This document shows positions 52,290-62,381 of a DNA stretch of 64,000 bases, one piece after another. The notes under the pieces were generated by a model that was not told the origin of the DNA, made no database searches, and saw only the letters and a list, made by a program, of their open reading frames with translations. The stretch is taken from assembly GCF_000959445.1 (NCBI RefSeq), contig NZ_CP009632.1:1-64000 (forward strand). Direction: 5' to 3'. Position 1 is the stretch's first letter. Every line of letters starts with the position of its first letter. The translations under genes and the position numbers were made by a program. The stretch comes from Burkholderia vietnamiensis LMG 10929. Lineage in GTDB: Bacteria; Pseudomonadota; Gammaproteobacteria; Burkholderiales; Burkholderiaceae.

Positions 52290-53837
52290 TCAGTTCAATG
52301 CCGCCTCGGGTGCCGACGCAATCGCTTCCCCTGCGATGCAGACGCGATTTCTACCCCGGGATTTGGCTTCGTACACCGCCAGGTCCGCCACGCGAATCAG
52401 CGCGTCTCCGTCGTGGACGGCAGGATGGGCAGACGACGAGACACCAATGCTGGCCGTGACGTAGCCGAAGCCACTTTTCACATGGGCGACATGCATGTCA
52501 TGGATCGCCTGGCGAATCTTCTCCGCGACCGCAGCGGCGCCCTCGACGTCGGTCTCCGGGAGAATCACGACAAACTCCTCGCCGCCGTAACGTGCCACAT
52601 GATCGGACGGGCGGGAAACGCATGCGGATATGCAATGAGCGACAGCCTTCAACGCCTGATCGCCGGATTGGTGGCCGTAATGATCGTTGTAGGACTTGAA
52701 TCGGTCGATGTCGATAAAGAGCAGTGACAGATGCCTTCCCGTGCGCAGTGTGTTCGCCCATTCCTGACTCAACATTTCGTCGAACGCCCCGCGGTTCTCG
52801 AGCCCGGTCAGCGCATCTCGACGTGCCAGTCGCTGTAGGTCGCATTCGGCGCGCTGGCGTCGGCGAAGCTCGCGAGCCAGCAACAGTGCGCCCGCCCAGA
52901 TGACGACAGAGAACAGCGCCATGAATCCGGTAAGCCATTCGGCGCGGGTGCGCCAGCCGGCGAATACGACCTCCCAGGCGGGGCCTACTGCAATGACGAA
53001 AGGCAATCCGGGGAGGCGCCTGTAGACATACAGTCGATGCACGCCGTCGATGCGCGAGATTCCGGAGACAGCGTCGGACGAGCGGCGCAACAGGCCGGAA
53101 AGAACTGCGGAACCCTGAAGATTCTTTCCGACGACGTCACGGTTATATGGAAGGCGCGTGATCAGCGTGCCATTGGTTGTCATGACGAAGATGGTCTCGT
53201 CACGTCCTACCGAGAGTCCGTCAAACAAATGATTGAAATAATCGATGCTCAATCGCCCGACGACGACACCAGTCAACGATCCGTTCGGTCCGTTAATACG
53301 GCGGCTCAGTGCGATGACTTTCTCATGCGGAGGAAATTCGGACGGATACGGCAAGCTGATATACAAGCCGGAATCGATTTTTTCCTTGTGGATCCGAAAA
53401 AGCGGCAATTCGGACCAGTCCACTCTATTCGCCGGGGCGCTGCTGGAATTCACCTGAAGTTTCCCATTGGTATCCAGCACTGAAATCGGGCCAAGGTATT
53501 TTGCCGTGGCGGCTCGGTCGAAGAGCACCGGGTTTCGAAGATCGACGGGCAACGACATGACGCGCGGATTTGTGGCGCCCTGTGCCGCGGCGCTCAGCGA
53601 CAGCTCGTAAAGCTCGATGCTTCGCAGAATGTCGCGCTCAAGCGCGGTCCCCAGTTGGCGTGCGTGTCTCACTTCGCTGTCGTAGGCGTCTTCGCGAGCC
53701 GCGAGCAGCATCGCGGCAAAGAACACGCATGTGCACAGCCACAGCAGCCCCGCGCAACCGATAACCCCAATGGGCGTCAGAACCATGGACGCCGCCGCCC
53801 GTAAGCTGCGGGTTGCGAACTTCAAATTTCGGGACAT
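52290..53837 (-). CDS. Membrane diguanylate cyclase (Cache-like sensor + GGDEF)
   Basis: 515 residues. Two membrane helices (about residues 20-45 and 305-325) enclose a periplasmic sensor region of dCache type (SIDYFNHLFDGLSVGRDETI and FVMTTNGTLITR are typical). The C-terminal GGDEF domain is active-looking: DALTGLENRGAFDEML, DIDRFKSYNDHYGHQSGDQA and RYGGEEFVVILPET. The inhibitory RXXD site is present (RPSD, five residues before GGEEF). It makes c-di-GMP from GTP under product control. Ribosome site weak (AAAGAAA). Confidence 0.92.
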   Translation of the reverse strand: MSRNLKFATRSLRAAASMVLTPIGVIGCAGLLWLCTCVFFAAMLLAAREDAYDSEVRHARQLGTALERDILRSIELYELSLSAAAQGATNPRVMSLPVDLRNPVLFDRAATAKYLGPISVLDTNGKLQVNSSSAPANRVDWSELPLFRIHKEKIDSGLYISLPYPSEFPPHEKVIALSRRINGPNGSLTGVVVGRLSIDYFNHLFDGLSVGRDETIFVMTTNGTLITRLPYNRDVVGKNLQGSAVLSGLLRRSSDAVSGISRIDGVHRLYVYRRLPGLPFVIAVGPAWEVVFAGWRTRAEWLTGFMALFSVVIWAGALLLARELRRRQRAECDLQRLARRDALTGLENRGAFDEMLSQEWANTLRTGRHLSLLFIDIDRFKSYNDHYGHQSGDQALKAVAHCISACVSRPSDHVARYGGEEFVVILPETDVEGAAAVAEKIRQAIHDMHVAHVKSGFGYVTASIGVSSSAHPAVHDGDALIRVADLAVYEAKSRGRNRVCIAGEAIASAPEAALN

Positions 53838-54150
53838 CGATTTCTTTTTGATCTGCCAGGCGGAGTGGAAACGGGCGCATATTTCAGAGCCCGCGCCGCA
53901 TCATAGCAAAAGCTGCACCAGGATTGATTAGAGTCAAATGTATGGTCGAATATTAATTGACGCGCGTGATTGGGTGATGTAATCAAACTCGTTGTTTCTG
54001 TGCCGCGCAGGACGGGCCTTTGACCGTGCCGCAGACGTCGTGTCGCTGGTGATCGATCGCGCGGTGGCGGTGGCTTTTGCGGGCAGAGCGGGATTCCTTC
54101 TGTTTCTAGCAAAGGTGCATTGTCGCGGTCGGCATAGTGAGCTTCGTTAA
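53838..54150. other. Gap upstream of the diguanylate cyclase
   Basis: About 310 bases; should contain the diguanylate cyclase promoter. No gene supported. Confidence 0.35.
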
Positions 54151-54268
54151 TCAAATTAATATCCGCTTACACGAGGCATTCGCGAAGCGGGCGCAAATGC
54201 TGATGACAGCAAGCGTGAGCCACGCAGTATGAATATCGCGCCGCCGCTCGAAGCGGGCTCGCAGCTTG
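54151..54268 (-). pseudogene. IS5-family transposase, C-terminal fragment
   Basis: Reading the minus strand gives KLRARFERRRDIHTAWLTLA and VISICARFANAS before a TGA at 54151-54153. This matches the end of IS427/IS5-type transposases (compare RIRFERRADIHSAFLKLGCC in the complete copies here) but comes from a different element. About 39 residues remain; nothing convincing is left upstream. Confidence 0.65.
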
Positions 54269-54786
54269 GATCAGCTCGCCCGGCCCGCTCGCATAGCGAT
54301 GCGTCCGCAGCAGCGCAAGTCAGCCGAAATACTCCCTCATGCTGCGAAAAATCTCCCCGTTGGCAAACGCATAAATTACAGTTAACTTGCAATTTGCCGA
54401 CATAGTAGTCGCGCGGAAGAAGAGCATGACGTCCATGGCTGTCGGCATCTGATGCGATGGGGACGGGAATCGGGCCGATGTGGAGGATGGAGGGACGCCG
54501 GCGCGCGATACGCCCAAAGAAACCGTAAGGGCGGCGCTTCGGCGGTCGTCTTATGCAGTTGACGGAAGCGGCGACGATCGCCTCCTTTCGTCTGCGCGAG
54601 TAAGTCGCTCGAGGAGCGCGGACGGCTTGTGCCTGGATGCCTGGCAACCGGCGGCGGTCCAAAATATTTCGTACATGTGGTGCGTGCCGTAACGCTTCGA
54701 ACCGGCCATCGGCTCGGTTATGTTGTAGGAACCGCGCAGCGCATCTAGCGACAGCAACAAGAGACAAAAAAACGGGGAATCAGGGA
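54269..54786. other. Gap before the EAL-HDOD gene
   Basis: About 520 bases, no gene supported. The right end is the leader of the next gene, A/G-rich just before its start codon. Confidence 0.35.
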
Positions 54787-55977
54787 ATGATGGAGGCTTG
54801 GCAACGGGTATTAAATCAGGGTACGTCGACGTTCGTCGCACGCCAGCCTATCATCGACCGGGACGGCCGGACCGTCGCCTATGAACTGCTGTTCAGGAAC
54901 GGCCACACTGCCACCGCCGAAATCGTCGACGGCTTCGGCAGCACCGCACATGTCGTCGAGCGTACCGTGGGTGCGTTGGGCCTCGATACGGTGCTCGCTG
55001 GCCTCGACGGGTACTTGAATTGCACGTCGCATTTCCTGCACTCCGATGTGCCCCAGATCTTGACCGGTCCGCGATTCGTGCTCGAAGTCCTCGAATCGTG
55101 TGAACTCGACGAGTCGCTGAAAAAGCGCTGCAATGCATTGCGCGCAGCCGGCTTTCGCGTGGCACTCGACGATGTCGCGAAGCTCACGCCGGACATCGTG
55201 GCGTTTCTACCGGCAGTCGACATCGTCAAGCTCGAGTGGCCGGCATTCGACGCGCCGAGCGCGCGCGCGATGGTGGGCGATTTGAAACGCGCCGGCAAGA
55301 TCGTGGTTGCCGAGAAGATCGATAGCCACGAGCAGTGGCATGCTGCAATTGGCAGCGGCTGCGACATGGTTCAGGGCTTTTACTTCAGCAGGCCGCAGGT
55401 GATGGAAGCACGCCGTCTGGTACCTGATCTGGGACAGTTGTTGAATCTGCTCAACCTGCTGATCGAAGACGCTGGCGATCATCGCGTCATTCACGCGCTA
55501 TCCGACATGCCGGTGCTGGTGGCGCAGGTTCTGCGCCTCGCCAACTGCTCCGGCAACGTGAACCCGAAGCGCACGGCCATCGCTTCGCTGCATCACGCAC
55601 TCGCTGCGATTGGCACTACACGGCTATTCCAGTGGTGCAGCCTGCTGCTCTACAACCATCCCGATCCCGAGACGGTCTGTCGAGATCCGCTGATCGCGCT
55701 AGCCAGACAACGTGCTTCCTTCATGCTGGACGTCGCGCTCTTCGAGTCCCCGAACGAGACGGCCTTCGCACAGACCGCGTACCTGACCGGCATGCTTTCG
55801 CTATTGCATGTCGTCTACGGCCGGCAACAGGATGAGTTCGCAGAGGAACTGCCGCTCGAGCTCGGTATGAAAGCGGCCCTTACCGGGCGGTCCGGCAAGC
55901 TCGGAGAGCTGCTCGGCGCTGCCGAGATATTCGAGCGCGGACGGAATTCCACATCGGAGGGGCAAGGACAGAGATAG
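54787..55977 (+). CDS. Degenerate EAL domain + HDOD protein
   Basis: 396 residues. The N-terminal half is an EAL-like domain that starts FVARQPIIDRDGRTVAYELL; the catalytic EAL is changed to ELL, and further acidic ligands are not apparent, so c-di-GMP hydrolysis is unlikely. The second half is an HDOD domain (LLNLLNLLIEDAGDHRVIHA, SDMPVLVAQVLRLANC, AIASLHHALAAIGTTRLFQW). This YuxH/CdgJ-like pairing is known from regulators of motility. A second ATG follows directly at 54790. It lies between a diguanylate cyclase and a chemoreceptor, in keeping with a motility or signalling cluster. Confidence 0.87.
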   Translation: MMEAWQRVLNQGTSTFVARQPIIDRDGRTVAYELLFRNGHTATAEIVDGFGSTAHVVERTVGALGLDTVLAGLDGYLNCTSHFLHSDVPQILTGPRFVLEVLESCELDESLKKRCNALRAAGFRVALDDVAKLTPDIVAFLPAVDIVKLEWPAFDAPSARAMVGDLKRAGKIVVAEKIDSHEQWHAAIGSGCDMVQGFYFSRPQVMEARRLVPDLGQLLNLLNLLIEDAGDHRVIHALSDMPVLVAQVLRLANCSGNVNPKRTAIASLHHALAAIGTTRLFQWCSLLLYNHPDPETVCRDPLIALARQRASFMLDVALFESPNETAFAQTAYLTGMLSLLHVVYGRQQDEFAEELPLELGMKAALTGRSGKLGELLGAAEIFERGRNSTSEGQGQR

Positions 55978-56677
55978 CCGATGGCGCTTCCTTTGCCTGG
56001 CAAGGCTGCGTGCCGAATGCGTCTCGCGGACCCATCGCCGGTCGAAGGAAGTCGCCAGGCGACCCGGAATACCGGGCGCAACTGCAGTGATTTTGATGGC
56101 GATCGGATGCGTCGATTTTGCGCCTGATCACTGGTCAGATTGGTGAGCGCGAGTCGTTATATGGAATGTCAAACTGGAGATGTACTTATGAGGTATTTAG
56201 TTAACCTGCGCATTGGAACTCGCCTCAGAGTGGGTTTTGGCATCACGTTGTTGCTACTGATGGTGACGGGCGGACTCGCCGCGTTGCAGGCGTCACGAAT
56301 TTATGAGGGCACCCGGGAGATCGCCGACAACTGGCTCGTCAGCGTTCAGACATTGGGCGAAATCCGGGCGCTCGCCAACGGTGTCCGACGCGCCAGCCTC
56401 CGATCGGTGCTGGAAAGTGAGGCTTCGGCGAAGAACAGCCAGCGTAGTCAGCATGATGCAACGTTGGCATCCGTGAAAGTCGCGATGGCAAGTTATGAGA
56501 AGCGCGTGTCTTCGCCTGAGGAGCGGCAACGTTTCGACAATCTGAGTAGGGCCTGGGACGCATTCCTGGCATCCGACGCTAAACTTCTGACGCTGTCGGA
56601 AGCGGGCGATGCCGGATTGGCTGCGGCCAGATCGCTCGCAACGGGTGAGGCTGCAACGTTGTTCGCGCAGGCGCTAG

Positions 56678-58027
56678 CAGGCTGTTGAAAAGCGCCTCGT
56701 TTTGACGACCGGAACGCGGTTTAAAAGGGTTTCGTATGCGATTGGCTGCTGAGTTTCAGACGGATCGTGCCGGATGCCCCGCTGGTGAGCGGGTCGGCCG
56801 GCGCGTTGCCGCGCAACGGCAGCGCTTGGGCGGCTCATCGCGCCGCTCCTTGTGGCACCACTGCCAGTATTCGAGCCATTCGAGTCAGGTTGCTCGCCAG
56901 CATCGTCAGTTTGAAGTGCTGGTCGACCCGTTTGATGCCGCGATACGCAGTCTGTCGAATCCTGCCGACGGTCTTGCCCCAGCCGAAGTGCTCTTCGATG
57001 CGCTTGCGAATGACTTGGCTGATGCCATAGCCGGCGTGTCGCGAAGTGCGGCCGTCGATCGCGCTGCCGCCTTGATGCGTGTCGTTGCGCGCGACGTGTG
57101 GCGTCACTTTGCGAGCCCGGCAATCCCGGACAAAGTCGCGCATGTCGTAACCCTTGTCGGCGCCGAGCGTCTTGGCGTGACGACCCGGCACACAGTCGAG
57201 CAGGCGCAATGCACTTACACGTTCGCCGAAACCGTCAGCGTGGCTGACCACTGCGCCGACCACCAAGCCCGAGCGGTTCTCCATCAGGATGTGCCCCTGA
57301 TAACAAAGGATGGCTCCGCTTTGCCGCCCCTTTCGGAACAGACGCGCATCCGGATCGGTACTCGATTCGTGCGTGTCGTTGCTGCGCCGCTTGCCTTTCC
57401 AGTCGGTGTCGGCATTGCGGCCACCGCCGGCCGGTGGATCGTCCGAACCGTCCTTGGGTCGGAAGCTCTTGTGGCTGGCCCACGCCTGGATCAGCGTGCC
57501 ATCGACCGAGAAGTGTTCTCTAGACAGCAGCCCTTGCTTGTCGGCCAAGCTCATGACTTCGGTAAAGAACGCTTCGACCACTTCGTGCTCGAGCAAACGA
57601 TCGCGGTTCTTCGAGAACACCGAGTGATCCCAGACGGCGTCTTCAATCGCCAGCCCGACGAACCAACGGAACAGCAAGTTGTAGCGCATTTGTTCCATCA
57701 GCATGCGCTCGCTACGCACCGAGTAAAACACTTGCAACAGCAGCGCACGCAGCAGTTTCTCGGGCGCAATCGATGCTCGACCGCTGTCTGCATAGATCGT
57801 GCTGAACAGCCCATTGAGTCGCTTCAGCGCTTGATTGACCAGCAGTCGAAGCGGCCTCAATGGGTGATCGGCCGGAACAAAATCTTCCAGCTTTACCGTC
57901 GTGAACAGCGGTTCTTGCATCTCGTCCATTCCGCGCATCGCTCTCGTCTGCCCAAGATCATGAACACGATATCTCTAACGCACCGCCCTCAGGGCTCGTT
58001 TACACCGTATCCAATTTCAACAGCCTG
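56678..58027. mobile_element. IS5-family element (1.35 kb) with CTAG target duplication
   Basis: 1,350 bases with inverted ends CAGGCTGTTGAAA and target duplication CTAG at 56674-56677 and 58028-58031. Carries one transposase gene on the minus strand. Confidence 0.92.
56835..57938 (-). CDS. IS5-family transposase
   Basis: 367 residues, full length. The N-terminal DUF772 region ([40 protein letters not shown]) and DDE domain are present: first Asp in [17 protein letters not shown], second in [12 protein letters not shown] and Glu in [20 protein letters not shown]. The gene is intact and thus the element probably active. Confidence 0.9.
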   Translation of the reverse strand: MRGMDEMQEPLFTTVKLEDFVPADHPLRPLRLLVNQALKRLNGLFSTIYADSGRASIAPEKLLRALLLQVFYSVRSERMLMEQMRYNLLFRWFVGLAIEDAVWDHSVFSKNRDRLLEHEVVEAFFTEVMSLADKQGLLSREHFSVDGTLIQAWASHKSFRPKDGSDDPPAGGGRNADTDWKGKRRSNDTHESSTDPDARLFRKGRQSGAILCYQGHILMENRSGLVVGAVVSHADGFGERVSALRLLDCVPGRHAKTLGADKGYDMRDFVRDCRARKVTPHVARNDTHQGGSAIDGRTSRHAGYGISQVIRKRIEEHFGWGKTVGRIRQTAYRGIKRVDQHFKLTMLASNLTRMARILAVVPQGAAR

Positions 58028-59448
58028 CTAGATCTGATCGAGCAAGAAGTAAAGTTGAATCGCGCGGGCGCTGGCGTCGCGACGGCCGAAGCGGCAACCA
58101 ACTATCACTCGACGCTCCTGTTGACCGGTGTGTTGTGCGGCACGGCGCTGCTGCTGTCGGTCGCTGTCGCATGGTTGATTACCCGTTCCATCGTCACACC
58201 GCTCGGTCGCGCAGTCGGCATCGCGGAGACGGTCGCGCGCGGCGATCTGACGTCCAATATCGAAGTATCCGGTCGCGACGAGACGAGTCAGCTTCTGCTC
58301 GCGATGAGGAATATGAATGCGCGGCTGCTGGACGTGGTGAGTCGCGTGCGCTCGAGCAGCGAAAGCATCGCGTCGGGCTCGGCGCAGATTGCTGCCGGCA
58401 ACACCGATCTCAGCCAGCGTACCGAGGAGCAGGCGGCCTCGCTCGAGGAAACTGCGGCCAGCATGGAGCAGTTGACGGCGACGGTCAAACAGAACACGGA
58501 AAACGCGCGGCAGGGGAACACGCTTGCCGGCAATGCTTCTGAGGTCGCGGTCCGAGGCGGGCAGGTGGTGGCGAAGGTCGTCGACACGATGCACGACATT
58601 TCCGACAGCTCGGCAAAGGTCGCTGAAATTATCGCCGTCATCGAGGGCATCGCCTTCCAGACGAACATCCTCGCACTGAACGCGGCCGTTGAGGCAGCCC
58701 GGGCCGGCGAGCAAGGTCGCGGCTTCGCCGTGGTGGCGAGCGAAGTGCGCGCGCTTGCGCAGCGAAGCGCTTCGGCGGCCAAGGAGATCAAGGAGCTGAT
58801 CAGTCAGTCGGTGGCCAAAGTGGAGGCCGGCACGTCTCTCGTCGACAACGCCGGCGCCACGATGAACGAGGTCGTCGTCGCGGTAAAGCGCGTCACCGAC
58901 CTCATGGGCGAAATTGCGTCGGCGTCGGTCGAGCAGCATACCGGCATCGAGCAGGTCAACCAGGCGGTCATGCAGATGGACGAGGTCACGCAACAGAACG
59001 CCGCGCTCGTGGAGGAGGCATCCGCTGCGGCGCAGTCGATGGCATCACAGTCGAACGCGTTGCGCGAACTGGTTTCGATCTTCCGCCTGCCGGACGGGAT
59101 GGCGGTCGCGGCCAGCCCAACGGAGCGCGCGGCAGAGGTCCAGCCGCGCCCGAAGCCGGCTGTGCGAAAGACGGTTCAACGCAAAACCGAGGCCGCAGTC
59201 GTTGCCAATGAAAGCGCTGCGAGCTGGCAGTCATTCTAGTTTGTGACGCGTCGAGATCTTTGATGGACGGTTGGGGGGCGCATGCGCCTGCCAATCGTGG
59301 TTTCCGTTGAACCGGTCGATGTGAACCAATCCCTGATGCATCGAGAAATAAATCGGCTTGCTTCGGCATGGGATTAATGGCAGATTGGCTTCGACGGTTT
59401 GAAAAGATAGAACGGCCGGAGTCTTAACTACATTCACGCACCGTTTAG

Positions 59449-60645
59449 GGAAACACTGATTAATAGACGATCACGCGAGGTTGTCGGTAACGCAGGCGTG
59501 GCATGGCTGCATGCCGAAGCGAAGCGTCGCCCGTTCGGAGAAGTTTGACCCGAAGATGTGCTTAATTTCCCGCATTTCTCACATGCATGACGGATTGCCC
59601 CCATGAATCGACCGCAGCCGGTTTCGCGCGATCACAAGATTCGCCAAGACGAACAGACTGAACAGTTGCGCGGTGTTCTTGAACAGCCCCTTGTAGCGCA
59701 CCTTGCGATGACGGAACAGGTTCTTGACGACATGAAACGGATGCTCGACCCGCGCGCGGATTTGCGCCTTGGTTCGCTCCAGTGCGATTACCAGATCCTT
59801 CAGCGCACCGTCGCGCATCGCCTTGATTTTTGCTCGCTTGGCCCCCACGCGCCACTTCACCGACTTGCTCTTCATTTCATCGCGCTTGTCCACGCCGATG
59901 TAGCCCGCATCGCCGAATGCTTATTGCTCGTGGCCGTGCAACAGCGCGTGCGCTTGCGAAACATCCGACACGTTGGCGGATGTGCCGACCACGCTGTGAA
60001 CCAGCCCCGAATTGGCATCGACGCCGATGTGCGCCTTCACGCCGAAGTACCACTCGTTGCCTTTCTTCGTTTGGTGCATGTCCGGATCGCGACACTTCTC
60101 GTCGTTCTTGGTCGACGGCGGCGCTTCGATGATCGTTGCATCGACCAGCGTGCCTTCCTTCATCATCAGCCCGCGTTCGCACAACGAGACGCCAATCTCG
60201 TCGAACAGCTTGCGCGTCAGGTCATGTTCGAGAAGCAGGCGCCGGAACTTCAGCAGCGTGGTTGCATCCGGCACGTTCTCGATGGCCAGATCAATCCCGG
60301 CAAGCGCCCGCATCGCGATGCTGTCGTACAGCGCATCCTCCAGCCCTTCGTCCGACAGGCTGTACCACTGCTGCAGGAAGTAGATTCGAAGCATCCGCTC
60401 CAGACCGATCGGCGGGCGCCCGCGCGCTCCTTTTGGGTAATACGGCTCGATTGCCGTCAGCAACCGCGACCACGGCACCAGCTTCTCCATCTCGTCCAGG
60501 AAACGCTGACGCCGCTGGCCACACTTTCCGCTTCCGCAAAGCTCATTTGCCGTTTCATCGTCATGGACTCGTTCCGTGAACTATGTTCTACAACGTCCTC
60601 GGCTGCGTCAGCGATGACCACCGAGACGGATAAATCAGTGTTTCC
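59449..60645. mobile_element. IS5-group element, copy 2 (decayed)
   Basis: Ends GGAAACACTGATTAATAG (left) and AATCAGTGTTTCC (right, to 60645); about 1.2 kb; opposite orientation to copy 1 at 39095. The flanks TTAG/TTGG do not form an exact duplication. Confidence 0.82.
59579..60558 (-). pseudogene. IS5-group transposase with nonsense codon and N-terminal frameshift
   Basis: The gene is closely related to the one at 39183-41092. Two lesions are visible. After MKRQMSFAEAES about 20 bases are missing or changed, so the start runs out of frame before RRQRFLDEMEKLVPW. In the middle HGHEQ is followed by TAA (59920 region), where copy 1 reads HGHEEEAF. The C-terminus (RVEHPFHVVKNLFRHRKVRY, GLFKNTAQLFSLFVLANLV) is intact. 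Confidence 0.82.
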
Positions 60646-60788
60646 TTGGGTGACCCGCCAGTTCGGATTTTTTCAAGAAACGAAATGCAATACAGCGAAG
60701 AACGCGGCATTATTTCATCAACGTATGTGGTAATTTATACGCGTTGCGAAGTTCCGGTATCAAGCCGAATGTTTTTCCCGTTGACGCC

Positions 60789-61232
60789 ATGAAAAACTCC
60801 CTTCTCATCCACTTGATTTCGGCCGTCGTACTGAGCGCCGGAGTTTTCCCGACGTCAGGGTTCGCGAGCACGATTGATGAGCAGTTTGCCTGCAAATCCA
60901 ATGCGCACACGTTTATCGCCAATCTCATCAATAGTCATTTGATCGACCCCACCCCGATTCGCGTCGAGGCGAACTCAGTCAATGCGTTTCGCCCCACGCA
61001 CGGGACGAATCTAACTGTATATGGCCTACGCGTTCGCGCAGTATTCGGATACCAACCTGGCGACCCGACCTTCAGACACGGGAATGGTAAGACTTCTTCG
61101 AGTCCCATCTATGGCGCGGTGGTGTTCGGTTCGAGCGAGTCTGTCGAAGCACAATTACGGCAAGCAGGCAGCACGGCAGTCGTTCAGCAAGTCATACCAA
61201 TGATGCTTTCGGCCATTGTCTGCGAGACCTGA
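60789..61232 (+). CDS. Hypothetical exported protein
   Basis: 147 residues with a signal peptide (MKNSLLIHLISAVVLSAGVF ... SGFA) and a small mature domain containing two cysteines (FACKSNAHTFI, and ...AIVCET at the end) that could form a disulfide. No family is recognised. The ATG at 60789 lacks a clear ribosome site. The gene lies in a short unique stretch between IS5-group copies. Confidence 0.55.
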   Translation: MKNSLLIHLISAVVLSAGVFPTSGFASTIDEQFACKSNAHTFIANLINSHLIDPTPIRVEANSVNAFRPTHGTNLTVYGLRVRAVFGYQPGDPTFRHGNGKTSSSPIYGAVVFGSSESVEAQLRQAGSTAVVQQVIPMMLSAIVCET

Positions 61233-61381
61233 CGCACGGATACCCGGCTTTTCCGTGCGCAGACCGGAGTGAGCTTTGCCGAGTGGCGCCAGCAGGTCTG
61301 CCTGCTCACAGCCATCGAGCGTTTGAGTGGAGGGCACCCTGTGACCCAGGTCGCATTGGACGTTGGCTACCCAAGTCATAT
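61233..61381 (+). pseudogene. AraC-type regulator, HTH fragment
   Basis: Fifty residues of an AraC C-terminal domain: TRLFRAQTGVSFAEWRQQVC, TAIERLSGGHPVTQVALDVG and YPSH, which ends abruptly at the left end of an IS5-group fragment. Neither the sensor domain nor the last helix remains. Confidence 0.75.
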
Positions 61382-61528
61382 GGAAACACTGATTTCTCCG
61401 CCTCGGTGGTCATCGCTGACGCAGCCGAGGACGTTGTAGAACAAAGTTCACGGAACGAGTCCACGACGATGAAACGGCAAATGATCTTTGCGGAAGCGGA
61501 AAGTGCGGGCAAGAAGCGCGTGACGCGG
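61382..61528. mobile_element. IS5-group element, copy 3 (left-end fragment)
   Basis: GGAAACACTGATTTCTCC and the first 147 bases of the element, up to the codons MKRQMIFAEAESAGKKRVTR, then a sudden switch to arsA sequence. Probably a deletion from inside the IS into arsA. Confidence 0.82.
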
Positions 61529-61931
61529 CCGGCCACACCATTCTGCTGCTCGATGCGGCCGAGGCCTATCACCGCGAGTGATGCGCACGCAGGGCGACAT
61601 GCCGGAGCCGTTTCGTCAGTTGCTGCCCCGCTTGCGGGATCCGGACTACACCCGAATCCTGATTGTCACGCTGCCGGAAGCCACCCCGGTTCACGAAGCG
61701 GAACGCCTGAGCGCCGACCGTGCGCGCGCAGGTATTGCGCCGTACGCGTGGGTCATCAACCAGTCGCTGCTGGCCGGTGGCACGGCCGATCCACTGCTAT
61801 GTCAGCGCGGTACGTACGAGGTGCCGTTCGTGCGCCGAGTAGCGGACAACCTGGCGCCGCGAACCGCGCTGATCCCGTGGCTCGCCGAGGCCCCGGTCGG
61901 GGCAGCCGACCTGGAACGGGTAATCACGTAG
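61529..61931 (+). pseudogene. arsA: ArsA arsenite pump ATPase, C-terminal fragment with frameshift
   Basis: Begins inside the second ATPase half with GHTILLLDAAEAYHRE; one base is then missing near 61576 (GAGTGATG where GAGGTGATG is expected), and the next frame continues MRTQGDMPEPFRQLLPRLRD, RILIVTLPEATPVHEAERL, APYAWVINQSLLAGG and ends LAEAPVGAADLERVIT. ArsA drives arsenite export together with ArsB/ACR3. About 130 of nearly 600 residues remain, cut by an IS5-group fragment on the left. Confidence 0.8.
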
Positions 61932-61951
61932 CATCCCGAAGGAGCAACGCG

Positions 61952-62344
61952 ATGAAAGCGCTTCCGATTCTGTGGCAACGACTCGTCACCAGCGGCAAGA
62001 CCTGCCCGCGTTGCGCCGGCACCGGCGACGAAGTGAACTGGGCAACCCGACAACTCCGCGAGATCCTGGCGCCGGTCGGCATCGAACCCGTCCTGGAAAC
62101 GCGTGAGATCGACGAAGCGGCCTTCAAGACCAACCCTGCGGAGTCCAATCGTATCTGGATCGCCGGAAAGCCGATGGAAGCATGGCTGAACGGCACAGTC
62201 GGCAGTAGCCGTTGCTGCGCAGTCTGCGGCGATGCGGAATGCCGCACTGTGGAGGTCGAAGGCGCGAGCTACGAGGTGATCCCGGAAGCGCTGCTAGTGA
62301 AGGGCGGGGCTGATTGCGGCATTGATGCTCAATGCCCACGGTAG
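61952..62344 (+). CDS. DUF2703 protein of an arsenic operon
   Basis: 130 residues. KTCPRCAGTGDEVNWATRQL at the start, SNRIWIAGKPMEAWLNGTVG, SSRCCAVCGDAECRTVEVEG and YEVIPEALLVKGG match DUF2703. The CXXC, CC and CXXXXC cysteines suggest binding of metal or As(III). Such genes are common next to arsA and arsO. AAGGAG eight bases before the ATG is a good ribosome site; start 20 bases after the arsA remnant. Confidence 0.85.
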   Translation: MKALPILWQRLVTSGKTCPRCAGTGDEVNWATRQLREILAPVGIEPVLETREIDEAAFKTNPAESNRIWIAGKPMEAWLNGTVGSSRCCAVCGDAECRTVEVEGASYEVIPEALLVKGGADCGIDAQCPR

Positions 62345-62381
62345 CACGCAGGATCCGAGCTAGAAAATAGGAAGGAAACAC

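Larger units (their letters stand above)
56188..59239 (+). pseudogene. Methyl-accepting chemotaxis protein interrupted by an IS5-family element
   Basis: Parts 56188-56677 and 58032-59239 join in frame (565 residues) when the IS and one CTAG copy are removed, with [11 protein letters not shown] across the junction. N-terminal membrane helix, 4HB-type periplasmic ligand domain, second helix (about [20 protein letters not shown]), HAMP domain, then the signalling domain with the conserved hairpin tip ([35 protein letters not shown]). The last residues SWQSF fit the xWxxF CheR/CheB docking motif. As it stands the receptor cannot be made. GGAG lies eight bases before the ATG. Confidence 0.92.

Noticed and set aside
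54156..54767. 203-codon minus-strand frame before the EAL-HDOD gene
   Set aside because: It runs out of frame through the IS5 fragment, whose true frame is different, and is otherwise Arg/Ser-rich noise.
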